A stretch of 46,706 nt of DNA from an uncultured beta proteobacterium (GTDB lineage: Bacteria > Pseudomonadota > Gammaproteobacteria > Burkholderiales > Burkholderiaceae_C): the NCBI GenBank assembly GCA_903840825.1, contig CAIMHL010000561.1:1-46706 (forward strand), read 5' to 3'. Under the pieces are notes generated by a model. The model made no database searches, was not told the origin of the DNA, and worked only from the letters and a program-made list of their open reading frames with translations. Shown piece after piece: positions 23,659 through 32,121 of this stretch. How positions within the stretch are numbered: position 1 is the stretch's first letter; every line of letters begins with the position of its first letter. Position numbers and translations under genes: made by a program.

Positions 23659-24282
23659 ATGCACCCAGTCCAACTATCCCAACTTCCTACTGAGAAGAAA
23701 TTTGCCATTCGGGGTGAGCTCCTGCTCAGGCGCGCTGAATCGTCGCCGTGGGTTGCTTATCTTGAGTCCGGTCGAGTCTCGATTGGTGTGATGGGTGGTG
23801 ACGCTATGGAGCACCAACTCGGGTTGCTGGAGGGGCCATGCTGGCTGGAGGCAACATCAGCCGTCTTGAGCTTGCCCAACGCCGTCGATGCCATTGCCGA
23901 GACTGATGTTTGTTGGCGTCCAATGCCTGTGTCGGAGTTTCGCCATATTTTGTCCAGGTTACCCAAGCCTGTCCAAGAGGTACTTCACGACGTGGCTAAG
24001 GCCCACCGCCAGCAAACCGAGCTAGCAGTCAGCCGCCTAGCCAAAGACGCCGAAGCCCGCTGCGCCGAATGGCTGCTGCGCCATGCCAAAACAGGTGAAA
24101 AAGGCGTGATGGCCGTGCAATTCCAAGAGCGCAAACGCTCTATTGCCGCCCAATTAGGCATTGCCCCTGAGACTCTCTCGCGCGTGCTTCGTCACCTACG
24201 TGAGCGCAGTCTCATCAGTGGCTCAGGGCGACAGATCAACTTGGTGGACCCTAATGGGCTGAGGTCTTTGGCCAGGGTGTAG
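23659..24282 (+). CDS. Crp/Fnr family transcriptional regulator
   Basis: A 207-residue regulator. The N-terminal half is a compact cyclic-nucleotide-binding-type beta barrel; the C-terminal half has a clear helix-turn-helix of the Crp type: KRSIAAQLGIAPETLSRVLRHLRERSLI. Only two cysteines occur in the whole protein (GPCWLE and DVCWRP), so it is not an FNR-type Fe-S sensor. The effector is unknown. No obvious ribosome-binding site precedes the ATG, consistent with a leaderless or short-leader transcript. The FNR-type box upstream suggests autoregulation or control by FNR. Confidence 0.87.
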   Translation: MHPVQLSQLPTEKKFAIRGELLLRRAESSPWVAYLESGRVSIGVMGGDAMEHQLGLLEGPCWLEATSAVLSLPNAVDAIAETDVCWRPMPVSEFRHILSRLPKPVQEVLHDVAKAHRQQTELAVSRLAKDAEARCAEWLLRHAKTGEKGVMAVQFQERKRSIAAQLGIAPETLSRVLRHLRERSLISGSGRQINLVDPNGLRSLARV

Positions 24283-24303
24283 GCCGAGGTCAGCCAGAGG
24301 TTT

Positions 24304-24324
24304 TTTTATGAAGTTTTCATAAAA
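24304..24324. repeat. AT-rich inverted repeat after the Crp-type gene
   Basis: TTTTATGAA-GTT-TTCATAAAA is a perfect nine-base-arm inverted repeat beginning 21 bases after the regulator stop. It could end transcription weakly or bind a regulator; it has no GC-rich stem. Confidence 0.4.
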
Positions 24325-24564
24325 GAACCGTCGCAGGCAGACGTTATTGTTGCCGCCTTGAACTTCAATTTTGGATAGGTCAGAAAACCAGGGGATGGTT
24401 TCGTGTTGCTTTTGTGCATCCGGGTTAGCTCGGCACCTAAAGTCGGCCAATCAACACTTTAAAAAGTAGCTTTTAGGGTTTAGGAGCATAAGTAAACGGA
24501 GATATTTAAACAATAATAATCACTATTGATCATAAAATTATTTTTTCTTGTTTTTTTGAATATC

Positions 24565-24592
24565 TTGTGGCATTCAAACTGGGCGCTATATT
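24565..24592 (+). promoter_or_regulatory. Candidate sigma-70 promoter for ParA
   Basis: TTGTGG (24565-24570), a 16-base spacer and TATATT (24587-24592) form a plausible promoter. It lies about 180 bases before the ParA ATG in the AT-rich region. Prediction by eye only; other AT-rich stretches nearby could serve too. Confidence 0.3.
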
Positions 24593-24775
24593 GAGCGTTT
24601 AATGTCAATTAGTGTGGGTTGGCGTTGAAAACTATCATGGGAATTGGGCTGATTCCAAGAATCCAATTTGTGATGATGTTATTTACCTATTCACAATAAT
24701 TTTGAATTTTTTACTCCTTAAAAAATATCGCTGCCTCTTTGCCTGAAGAGCCGATAAATACACAGTTTTTCCAAA

Positions 24776-25462
24776 ATGCCAGTCCTCGCAATCATCAACG
24801 CTAAGGGCGGTAGTGGCAAAAGTACCGTGTCGACCACCGTTAGTGCCTATGCAGCCAAAGTAGGCGTTCAACTAATTTTGGGTGATCTTGATCCGCAGCA
24901 CTCTGTCAGAACCTGGTTGCGCTTGCGCCCCTCCTCGTTGCCGGCGATATCTGGTTGGCTGTTGGATGCTGGGCGTGCATTCCGAACACCAGTGGGAGTC
25001 ACGCACGCTATTCTTGATACGCCTAGTGGTCTGAGTGGATACCATTTGGCGCGGGTCGTTATGGCCAGTAATTTAGTGATCGTACCGGTGGCGGCATCGG
25101 CTTTTGACCGTGAAGCCGCTGAAGCCTGCATAGAAAATATGCGCCGAATGCCCCGTGTGGTCTCGGGTTTATGCGTCCTTGCCATTTTGGGCATGCGCAT
25201 ACCGAAAGGGTCATCGGCAGAGAGAGTGACACGAGCCTGGGCTGTTGGCCTCGATATTAAATTTCTCGGTGTTGTGCATTACTCGCCGCTTTACATAAGC
25301 TTGGTCGACGCGGGTTCCTCGGTTTTTGATGACGCCGGAGAAGACGCCACTGGTTTGCGTGATGACTGGATGCCTTTGATTGACTGGCTCGGCGAAACTT
25401 ACTTTGGCACGCTGCCAAAGCCAGAACCCAAGCGAGTGCCGCAGAGAATTGTCAATAATTAG
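24776..25462 (+). CDS. Orphan ParA family ATPase
   Basis: A 228-residue deviant-Walker ATPase: start INAKGGSGKST (Walker A with the signature lysine), GDLDPQHSVRTWLRLR switch region and ILDTPSGL Walker B. It is MinD/ParA-like but there is no ParB gene or parS-like site next to it, so it is unlikely to partition this chromosome. Similar orphan ParA proteins (MPV..NxKGGxGKST, then LGDxDxQxSxRxWL) are, from memory, present in many betaproteobacteria with unknown role. Related ATPases position carboxysomes, chemoreceptors or other cargo. It is less GC-rich than the flanking genes and sits behind an AT-rich spacer. Translation would end at TAG 25460-25462; the same frame stays open beyond it. Confidence 0.85.
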   Translation: MPVLAIINAKGGSGKSTVSTTVSAYAAKVGVQLILGDLDPQHSVRTWLRLRPSSLPAISGWLLDAGRAFRTPVGVTHAILDTPSGLSGYHLARVVMASNLVIVPVAASAFDREAAEACIENMRRMPRVVSGLCVLAILGMRIPKGSSAERVTRAWAVGLDIKFLGVVHYSPLYISLVDAGSSVFDDAGEDATGLRDDWMPLIDWLGETYFGTLPKPEPKRVPQRIVNN

Positions 25463-25741
25463 CCACAGTGTGAACCCAATCTGGCGTCGTTTCACATTCC
25501 TCTTACTTTGTCGCCTGCAACGCTTTTAAGTACCGGCACGCAGTTGCCTGTTAGTGGCGCAACTGAAATAAATGGAAAAAATGTCAGCACAGCAGCAAAT
25601 GAAGTGACTGAACTTGCTGCACTTTCGCCTGTTGAGAATTACTCTGGCGTTGTGGACGGCGCAGCGGCCGATATGCTGGACTTACCTGTTCCCTCCCAAG
25701 GTTTTTTTGCCTCATTCAAAAGAAAATTATGGGTGCCTTGA
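25463..25741 (+). CDS. In-frame continuation of the ParA frame after TAG
   Basis: After the ParA stop (TAG 25460-25462) the same reading frame is open for 92 codons, ending at TGA 25739-25741 and overlapping the convergent xdhB end by 15 bases. It is not recognised as a known family. It ends in a basic segment (FFASFKRKLW). It could be (a) a C-terminal extension separated by a nonsense mutation, (b) a separate small partner protein starting at TTG 25508 with no visible ribosome-binding site, or (c) chance. A 92-codon open frame by chance is uncommon but possible. Confidence 0.3.
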   Translation, partial: PQCEPNLASFHIPLTLSPATLLSTGTQLPVSGATEINGKNVSTAANEVTELAALSPVENYSGVVDGAAADMLDLPVPSQGFFASFKRKLWVP

Positions 25742-28054
25742 GGTCGTGCTGGCGTTAATCGCATTCAAGACGTTTTCGGCTGTCGCCGGCGCAGTCAAAT
25801 TTACATCACGCTGATTGAGTCCCCGCGCCTGCGCTACCGCATCCCTCAAAGCCTCAAACACGCTGATGGCCAGCATAAAGGGCGGCTCGCCCACGGCTTT
25901 GGAGCCAAACACGTTGTCTTCGCGGTTGGGCTCCGGCCAAAAGTCCACTTTAAAGTGCGCGGGCACATCGCCTGCAGTGGGTATTTTGTAGGTGCTGGGG
26001 GCGTGGGTGCTTAAATTTCCTTTGTCGCTCCAGACCAGTTGCTCGGTGGTGAGCCAGCCCATGCCTTGCACGAAGCCGCCTTCAATTTGCCCCAGGTCGA
26101 TGGCCGGGTTGATGCTTTGGCCTACGTCATGCAGGATGTCTACCTTCAGCACGCGGCTCTCGCCGGTCAGGGTGTCAATGGCGACTTCGGTGCAAGCTGC
26201 ACCGTAGGCAAAGTAGTAAAAGGGGCGGCCGGTGAGGGTGGCTTTGTCGTAGTGAATTTTGGGCGTGCGGTAAAAGCCGTCGCTCCAAAGCTGTATGCGG
26301 TTGGCGTAAGCCATTTTGACCACCTCGTCAAACGAGCGGGTGGTCTTTGGGGATGTGATCTTTCCCGACTCAAAGCGCACGGCCCCAGCGCCGCAGCTGT
26401 CCAAGCCGCTCACAAACTGCGCTAAATTATCGCGCACATGGCGCGCGGCAAACTGTGCAGCGCGCCCGTTGAGGTCGGTGCCGGCCGATGCCGCCGTGGC
26501 GCTGGCGTTGGGGATTTTGCTGGTGTCGGTGGCGCTCACCCGCACGCGCTCAAAGGCCACGCCCAGCTCGTCCGCCACAATTTGTGCCACCTTGGTGTTG
26601 AGACCCTGGCCCATTTCGGTGCCGCCGTGGTTGACCTCTACGCTGCCGTCCAAGTACACATGCACCAGCGCACCGGCTTGGTTAAACAGTGTGGCGGTGA
26701 ATGAAATACCAAACTTGACCGGCGTGATGGCAATGCCGCGCTGGATGACTGGGCTCTGGGCGTTGTAAGCCGAAATAGCCTCGCGGCGATGACGATAGTG
26801 CGAGGACAGCTCTAACTTTGCTAGCAATGGCTGCAAGATGTTGTCTTCCACCCGCATGCCGTAGTGCGTGGTGTTGCGCGCCTGCTCGGGCTGCGCGGGG
26901 TTGCCGGTCAGGTCTTCGTCGTAGAGGTTACTCAGGCGCACATCTAGCGCATCAAGCCCCAGGTGGCGGGCGATGTCGCTCAATATGGCTTCAATCACGA
27001 TCATGCCCTGCGGCCCACCGAAGCCGCGAAAGGCGGTGTGGCTTTGGGTGTGGAGCTTGCAGCGGTACGACGAAATGGCCACGTCTTCTAAAAAGTAGGC
27101 GTTGTCGGCGTGAAAGATGGCGCGGTCGGCCACGGGGCCGGACAGGTCGGCGCTGAAGCCGCAGTTAGCGGCCATCATGAGTTGCAAGCCGCACAGGCGA
27201 CCGGTGTCGTCAAAACCTGCGGTGTATTCATAGGCAAACGGATGGCGCTTGCCGGTGACCATGAAGTCGTCGTCGCGGTCCAGGCGCAGCTTGATGGGGC
27301 ATTTGAACTTGTGCGCCGCCACTGCCGCCCACACGGCCAGGTGGCCGGCCTGCGTTTCTTTGCCCCCAAAGCCGCCGCCCATGCGCCGGCATTCCACGCG
27401 CACGGCGTGGTTGTCCAGGCCCAAAGCGTGCGCCACCCAGTGCTGCACCTCACCGGGGTGCTGCGTGCTGGAGTGCACCACCCACTGGTTTTGCTCTTGG
27501 GGTAGCACGTAGGCAATTTGGCCTTCTAAATAGAAGTGCTCTTGCCCGCCGACCTCCAGCGTGCCGCTCAGGGTGTGCGGCGCGCACGCCAGCGCAGCAG
27601 CAGCGTCGCCCCGGTTGACAAAGACCGGCGGCAGCACATAGCTTTTGGCTTCCAGGGCAGCCTGAATGCTCAAAATGGCAGGCAGGGGGGTGATGTTGAG
27701 TTGCACACGGCGTGCCGCGTGGCGGGCCTGCATGACCGAATCAGCCACTACCAAGCCAATTACTTGGCCGATGTGCTGCACGGTGTCTGTGGCAAACACC
27801 GGCTCATCGCCCGCAAAAGCGGCCAGCATGGGGTGGCCAGGCACATCGCACGCCAACACGATGCCGCGCACGCCAGGCATGGCCCGCGCAGCGTCAGCGT
27901 TCACACCCAATAGCTGCCCGTGCGCCACGGTGGACAAAATGGGCGCAGCAAAAAGCGTGCCCCGCACCTCCGGCAAATCATCCACGTAATTGACAGCCCC
28001 CGCCACCTGCGCCACCGCACTCTCATGCACCTTGGATTGCCCTGCCGCGCTCAT
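25727..28054 (-). CDS. xdhB: Xanthine dehydrogenase molybdopterin-binding subunit XdhB
   Basis: A 775-residue molybdenum hydroxylase large subunit. The N-terminal part (HESAVAQVAGAVNYVDDLPE) and the molybdopterin motif RRMGGGFGGKET are typical, and the C-terminal GEPPFMLAISVFEALRDAV carries the catalytic Glu of xanthine dehydrogenases. With XdhA it oxidises hypoxanthine and xanthine to urate. Its start overlaps the xdhA stop by four bases. The gene for XdhC, the chaperone that inserts sulfurated cofactor, does not follow; instead the ParA frame converges. The protein should be cytoplasmic. Confidence 0.93.
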   Translation of the reverse strand: MSAAGQSKVHESAVAQVAGAVNYVDDLPEVRGTLFAAPILSTVAHGQLLGVNADAARAMPGVRGIVLACDVPGHPMLAAFAGDEPVFATDTVQHIGQVIGLVVADSVMQARHAARRVQLNITPLPAILSIQAALEAKSYVLPPVFVNRGDAAAALACAPHTLSGTLEVGGQEHFYLEGQIAYVLPQEQNQWVVHSSTQHPGEVQHWVAHALGLDNHAVRVECRRMGGGFGGKETQAGHLAVWAAVAAHKFKCPIKLRLDRDDDFMVTGKRHPFAYEYTAGFDDTGRLCGLQLMMAANCGFSADLSGPVADRAIFHADNAYFLEDVAISSYRCKLHTQSHTAFRGFGGPQGMIVIEAILSDIARHLGLDALDVRLSNLYDEDLTGNPAQPEQARNTTHYGMRVEDNILQPLLAKLELSSHYRHRREAISAYNAQSPVIQRGIAITPVKFGISFTATLFNQAGALVHVYLDGSVEVNHGGTEMGQGLNTKVAQIVADELGVAFERVRVSATDTSKIPNASATAASAGTDLNGRAAQFAARHVRDNLAQFVSGLDSCGAGAVRFESGKITSPKTTRSFDEVVKMAYANRIQLWSDGFYRTPKIHYDKATLTGRPFYYFAYGAACTEVAIDTLTGESRVLKVDILHDVGQSINPAIDLGQIEGGFVQGMGWLTTEQLVWSDKGNLSTHAPSTYKIPTAGDVPAHFKVDFWPEPNREDNVFGSKAVGEPPFMLAISVFEALRDAVAQARGLNQRDVNLTAPATAENVLNAINASTTSRHP

Positions 28055-29535
28055 GTGTTTTGCCCTTCCAAAGCGTCCAAATCACTCAACTCAAAGTCTT
28101 CCAAGTTGATGTTTTTAACCCCTTGGCTTTCCAACCAAAAGCGCTGTAGCAAATTACCCAGTACTTGTACGCGGTAGTTGGCGCTGGCGCGCAGGTCTGA
28201 CAGGGGGGTGAATTCTTGGCGCAGAGTAGCCATGGCTTGGGTGATGGTGGCTTGCGTCCAGGGTTTGCCGGTCAAAGCGGCCTCGGTTTGCACCGCGCGC
28301 ATTGGCGTGGCGGCTACGCCACCGGCGCCTATTGAGGCGCTCACCACCTGGCCCGCCACCACATGCACTTGAAGCGCCAGACACACCGCCGAGATGTCGT
28401 CTTCAAAGCGTTTGCTGATCTTAAAAACGCGCGAGAACTCACCCGGCGTGGCTTTGGGCACCTTTATCCAGGCCAGCACTTCGTCGCTGAGTAGTACATT
28501 TTTTCGGTAGCCCGTATAAAAATCTTCCAGCGGCATGTCGCGCTGGCCGCGCTCGCTCATCAGCACCACGCGGCTGCCCAGCGCAATGAGCAAGGGCATG
28601 GTGTCGCCAATGGGTGAGCCATTGGCCACGTTGCCGCCCAGCGTGCCCGAGTTGCGCACGGGCAGTCCGGCAAAGCGGGCGGCGAAGGTGTGCAGGTGAG
28701 GGCGGTCGGCTACCAAGGCGGCAAAGGCTTGGGTCAGGGTGGCGGCGGCGCCAATGCGCAATTCATGCGGGTGGTCTTCAATCTGCCTGAGCTCCTGCAC
28801 CCGGCTTACGTCCAGCACCTGCGCAAAGTTCATGTGCAGTTTGTTGACCCACAGACCTACATCGGTGCAGCCTGCCACGATTTGCGCCTGCGGGTGTTGG
28901 GCGCGTGCGCTTAGCAGGGCGGCCAAGGTGGTGGGTAAAATATATGAAGAATCTGGCTCTAGACCAATAGAAGCCTGCTTAATTAGCTCCAATTTTTGTA
29001 GCAGTTCAGCTTCATTGACCTGCACTGGGGGCAGGCTTTGCATCTGCAGGGCCGCCTCCAAAATAGGCCGGTAACCCGTGCAGCGGCACAAATTGCCAGA
29101 GAGCACCTCGGTGGCTTGCGCCCGCGAGAGCGCCTCCGTTTTGCCTTGCTGGTTTTGGTACAGGCCAAACAAACTCATGGCAAACCCCGGCGTGCAAAAG
29201 CCGCACTGGCTGCCGTGGCACTGCACCAGCGCTTGTTGGGCCGGGTGCAGCGTGCCGTCCTCAGGGGCAATGTCCTCAACCGTCCAAAGCGCCAAGCCGT
29301 TCACCGAATGGGCCATCCGGATGCAGCTGTTGACCGCGCTGTACTTGATTTGGCCGCCGCTGGCCTCGCCTAGCACCACGGTGCAGGCGCCGCAGTCGCC
29401 TTCGTTGCAGCCTTCTTTGGTGCCGGTGCATTGCAAATCTTCGCGCAAAACCTCCAGCAGGGTGCGGGTGGGTGGTACATTGCGCAGCGTGACAAGTTCG
29501 CCGCGCCGTACAAATTGAATGACGTGATGGTTCAT
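28051..29535 (-). CDS. xdhA: Xanthine dehydrogenase small subunit XdhA
   Basis: A 494-residue subunit with two 2Fe-2S clusters and FAD. The plant-type cluster is CNEGDCGAC, the second cluster QCGFCTPGF with NLCRCTGY, and the FAD-binding domain contains IVAGCTDVGLWV and NSGTLGGNVANGSPIGD. The linker between the cluster domain and the FAD domain (residues about 178-196) is encoded by an interspersed element at 28951-29004. It transfers electrons from the molybdenum subunit to NAD+. It starts at ATG 29535, divergent from the LysR gene with 95 bases between them. Confidence 0.93.
   Translation of the reverse strand: MNHHVIQFVRRGELVTLRNVPPTRTLLEVLREDLQCTGTKEGCNEGDCGACTVVLGEASGGQIKYSAVNSCIRMAHSVNGLALWTVEDIAPEDGTLHPAQQALVQCHGSQCGFCTPGFAMSLFGLYQNQQGKTEALSRAQATEVLSGNLCRCTGYRPILEAALQMQSLPPVQVNEAELLQKLELIKQASIGLEPDSSYILPTTLAALLSARAQHPQAQIVAGCTDVGLWVNKLHMNFAQVLDVSRVQELRQIEDHPHELRIGAAATLTQAFAALVADRPHLHTFAARFAGLPVRNSGTLGGNVANGSPIGDTMPLLIALGSRVVLMSERGQRDMPLEDFYTGYRKNVLLSDEVLAWIKVPKATPGEFSRVFKISKRFEDDISAVCLALQVHVVAGQVVSASIGAGGVAATPMRAVQTEAALTGKPWTQATITQAMATLRQEFTPLSDLRASANYRVQVLGNLLQRFWLESQGVKNINLEDFELSDLDALEGQNT
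28951..29004. repeat. Candidate interspersed element in the XdhA linker
   Basis: On the minus strand this segment begins CTGCTACAAAAATTGGAGCT and ends CTAGAGCCAGAT, which has the outline of the Comamonadaceae interspersed palindromic element. It encodes the linker between the iron-sulfur and FAD domains of XdhA. The fit is degenerate, so the call is uncertain. Confidence 0.4.
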
Positions 29536-29586
29536 TTAATAGGGGTGCCTTGAGATAACAGTGCTAGGGTAAAACAGGAGAGGCTA

Positions 29587-29602
29587 AGCGCCCATAAGCG
29601 CT
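29587..29602. promoter_or_regulatory. Inverted repeat in the xdhA/LysR divergent promoter
   Basis: AGCGC-CCATAA-GCGCT lies midway between the divergent starts of xdhA and the LysR regulator. A LysR-type regulator would be expected to bind such a spacer. The arms are short, so this is a weak operator candidate. The GCTAGGGTAAA sequence at 29563-29573 also occurs in the liv leader (18504-18514). Confidence 0.35.
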
Positions 29603-29630
29603 AGCATATGACACCAATGCAAACCAAGGT

Positions 29631-30569
29631 ATGACAGACTACACCCTTTTTGACAAGATAGACCTTCATTTAATCAGGGTCCTCCATACCGTGCTTACAG
29701 AACGCAGTGTTTCCAAAGCCGCCATCCGCCTGGGCATGCACCAGCCTGCGGTGAGTGCGTCGCTCAAGCGCCTGCGCGACTTTGCAGGTGACCCCTTGTT
29801 GGTGCGCTCGGGTAGCGGCATGGTGCCTACCGACGCTGCCTTGCGCATGGTGGCACCAGCAGCCAGCATTTTGCAGGCGGCGTCCATGTTGTTTTCTGAT
29901 GCGCGGGGCTTTGAGCCGGCCACCGCCACCAACACCTTTCGCCTGGCAGCCAGCGACTACCTCGACCCGCTGTTTTTGCCGCAACTGGTGGCGCAAATCA
30001 AATCAAAAGCACCGCTGTGTCGCATTGAAATTGACCCCCTGGCCGACTCCTTTGATTACCGGGCCAAGCTGGCGCATGGCGAGCTGGATGTGGTGATTGG
30101 CAACTGGCCCACCCCGCCCGATGACCTGCATCTGGGGCGTTTGTTTGAAGACGAAGTGGTGTGCCTGGTGGCCATTGACCACCCCGCGGTGCGGCGCGGC
30201 TGGGATGCGAATGCCTGGCTGGCCGCTGATCACATTGCGCCTAGCGCCCTGCACCCGGGCGCTAAGGGCGTGATTGACGACTACCTCGATTCGCAAGGTC
30301 AAGCGCGCAATATCACCGCACGTTGTCCGCATTTCGGCCAGATACCGGCCATGGTGGCATCAACCTTGCTAGTTTTAACCACGGGCAGGCAGTACTGCGA
30401 GCGATTTGTGGACCTGCTGCCCGTTAAAATTTTGCCCTGTCCCATTGAGTTCCCCCGATTGATGTATTACCAACTTTGGCATGAGCGCAAACACACCTCA
30501 GCCTCGGCCAAATGGCTGCGCGAGCGTGTCAAGTCGGTGGCTGCCAATTTAGCTAAAACGAGAGAGTGA
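29631..30569 (+). CDS. LysR family regulator next to the purine genes
   Basis: A 312-residue LysR-type regulator: N-terminal helix-turn-helix (LTERSVSKAAIRLGMHQPAVSASLKRL) followed by a co-inducer-binding domain. It lies divergent from xdhAB and 10 bases before the ABC transporter ATPase gene on the plus strand, so it probably controls both. The inducer may be a purine such as xanthine, hypoxanthine or guanine (inference). Start ATG 29631; no strong ribosome-binding site (AAGG is very close). Confidence 0.85.
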   Translation: MTDYTLFDKIDLHLIRVLHTVLTERSVSKAAIRLGMHQPAVSASLKRLRDFAGDPLLVRSGSGMVPTDAALRMVAPAASILQAASMLFSDARGFEPATATNTFRLAASDYLDPLFLPQLVAQIKSKAPLCRIEIDPLADSFDYRAKLAHGELDVVIGNWPTPPDDLHLGRLFEDEVVCLVAIDHPAVRRGWDANAWLAADHIAPSALHPGAKGVIDDYLDSQGQARNITARCPHFGQIPAMVASTLLVLTTGRQYCERFVDLLPVKILPCPIEFPRLMYYQLWHERKHTSASAKWLRERVKSVAANLAKTRE

Positions 30570-30579
30570 TTGAACCGCC

Positions 30580-32121
30580 ATGACGCCCCGTCTTCAACTG
30601 ACTGACATCACCAAAAGCTACCCTGGTGTCGTCGCCAATAGCCAGGTCGCCTTAACCGTCATGCCCGGCGAAACCCACGCGGTGCTGGGTGAAAACGGGG
30701 CGGGTAAATCCACCCTCATGAAAATCATCTACGGCGCGGTCAAGCCCGATAGCGGCGTGGTGCTGTTCAATGGCCGTCCCGTGGTGGTGCGCAACCCGCA
30801 AGAGGCACGGGCTTTGGGTATCAGCATGGTGTTCCAGCACTTCAGCTTGTTTGACACAATTACCGTGGCCGAGAACGTGTGGCTGGGCCTCAACAAAGGC
30901 CCGAGCCTGCAAGAAGTCACCCGCAGCATCACCGCCAAGGCCTCTGAATACGGGCTTGATATTGACCCCAGCCGCCCGGTGCACACTTTGAGCGTGGGCG
31001 AGATGCAGCGGGTGGAGATTATTCGTGCGCTGTTGACCAACCCACAACTGCTGATTTTGGATGAGCCGACCTCGGTGCTGACGCCGCAGGCGGTAGAGAA
31101 ATTGTTTGTGGTGCTTAAAAAGCTGGCCAGCGAGGGCTGCAGCATTTTGTACATCAGCCACAAGCTGCATGAGATTCGTGAGCTATGCAACGCCTGTACT
31201 GTGCTGCGCGGTGGCAAGGTCACGGGCGTGTGCAACCCCGGTGAAGAGTCCAACGCCTCGCTCTCCAAAATGATGATAGGCACCGAGCCGCCGCTGTTGA
31301 CCCGCCATGCCCCCAAGGTAGGCGCTGCGGTGCTGACCGTGAACAACTTAACCTTGGCGCGCGACGATCAGTTTGGGGTTGACTTGGACGGCATCCACCT
31401 GAATGTGCGCGCAGGCGAGGTGGTGGGCATTGCCGGGGTCTCGGGTAATGGGCAGAAAGAGCTACTTTATGCCTTGTCGGGCGAAGACGTGCGCGCCGCG
31501 CCTGGGGCCATTCGCATCGATGCAGTCGATGCCTCCAAGCTGCACCCCGGCGGGCGTCGCAAACTGGGCCTGCATTTTGTGCCCGAAGAGCGGCTGGGCC
31601 GGGGCGCCGTGCCCACGCTGGGTTTGGCCCACAACCTGCTGCTTACCCGTAACGAGTCGATTGCCTACCCGCGCTTTGTCGGTGGCTGGCTCAAGTTGGC
31701 GCAACTTGAAGCGCATGCAGCCAAGCTTATTCAACGTTTCAATGTAAAAGCAGGGGGCCCCAGGTCGGCGGCCCGTTCCCTGTCAGGGGGCAATTTGCAA
31801 AAATTTATTGTGGGCCGAGAAATTGACGCCCAACCCAAATTGTTCATCGTCTCCCAACCCACCTGGGGGGTTGACGTAGGGGCGGCCGCGCAAATCAGGA
31901 GCGAGATTTTGGCCCTGCGCGATGCTGGTTGTGCGGTGCTGGTGGTCAGCGAAGAGTTGGACGAGTTGTTTGAGTTGAGCGACCGCCTGCATGTGATTGC
32001 CCACGGCAAGCTGTCGCCCTCGGTGCCGATTGCCGATGCCACGGTGACGCAAATTGGGGAGTGGATGAGCGGCCTGTGGCCCACCTTGGCAGCTGCGGGA
32101 GGTCCACATGCTCAGGCTTGA
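30580..32121 (+). CDS. Nucleoside-type ABC ATPase (BMP-family system)
   Basis: A 513-residue ATPase with two ABC domains. The first has Walker A GENGAGKST, signature LSVGEMQRVEI and Walker B LLILDEPTSVL. The second half has GVSGNGQKELLYAL instead of a proper Walker A and a LSGGNLQKFIVGREI signature, so it is degenerate, as is usual in YufO-type sugar/nucleoside importers. It starts 10 bases after the LysR gene and overlaps the first permease by 14 bases. It energises the two permeases. Confidence 0.88.
   Translation: MTPRLQLTDITKSYPGVVANSQVALTVMPGETHAVLGENGAGKSTLMKIIYGAVKPDSGVVLFNGRPVVVRNPQEARALGISMVFQHFSLFDTITVAENVWLGLNKGPSLQEVTRSITAKASEYGLDIDPSRPVHTLSVGEMQRVEIIRALLTNPQLLILDEPTSVLTPQAVEKLFVVLKKLASEGCSILYISHKLHEIRELCNACTVLRGGKVTGVCNPGEESNASLSKMMIGTEPPLLTRHAPKVGAAVLTVNNLTLARDDQFGVDLDGIHLNVRAGEVVGIAGVSGNGQKELLYALSGEDVRAAPGAIRIDAVDASKLHPGGRRKLGLHFVPEERLGRGAVPTLGLAHNLLLTRNESIAYPRFVGGWLKLAQLEAHAAKLIQRFNVKAGGPRSAARSLSGGNLQKFIVGREIDAQPKLFIVSQPTWGVDVGAAAQIRSEILALRDAGCAVLVVSEELDELFELSDRLHVIAHGKLSPSVPIADATVTQIGEWMSGLWPTLAAAGGPHAQA

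Larger units (their letters stand above)
24283..24775. other. AT-rich intergenic region upstream of the orphan ParA gene
   Basis: This 493-base gap between the Crp-type regulator and the ParA gene becomes very AT-rich from about 24440. It holds no convincing gene. A minus-strand frame at 24223-24450 encodes 75 residues with no recognised family and overlaps the regulator gene. It contains the hairpin at 24304-24324, the promoter candidate at 24565-24592 and a small AATTGG/CCAATT inverted pair at 24642-24668. Confidence 0.7.

Noticed and set aside
24223..24450. Possible small minus-strand gene after the Crp-type regulator
   Set aside because: It is 75 residues, starts with TTG just after an in-frame TGA, overlaps the regulator by 60 bases and shows no family or ribosome-binding site. 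It could be a decayed gene, but there is no positive support.
24776..25741. ParA locus as part of a plasmid or integrative element
   Set aside because: No ParB, integrase, attachment site or replication gene lies nearby; the adjoining genes are chromosomal.
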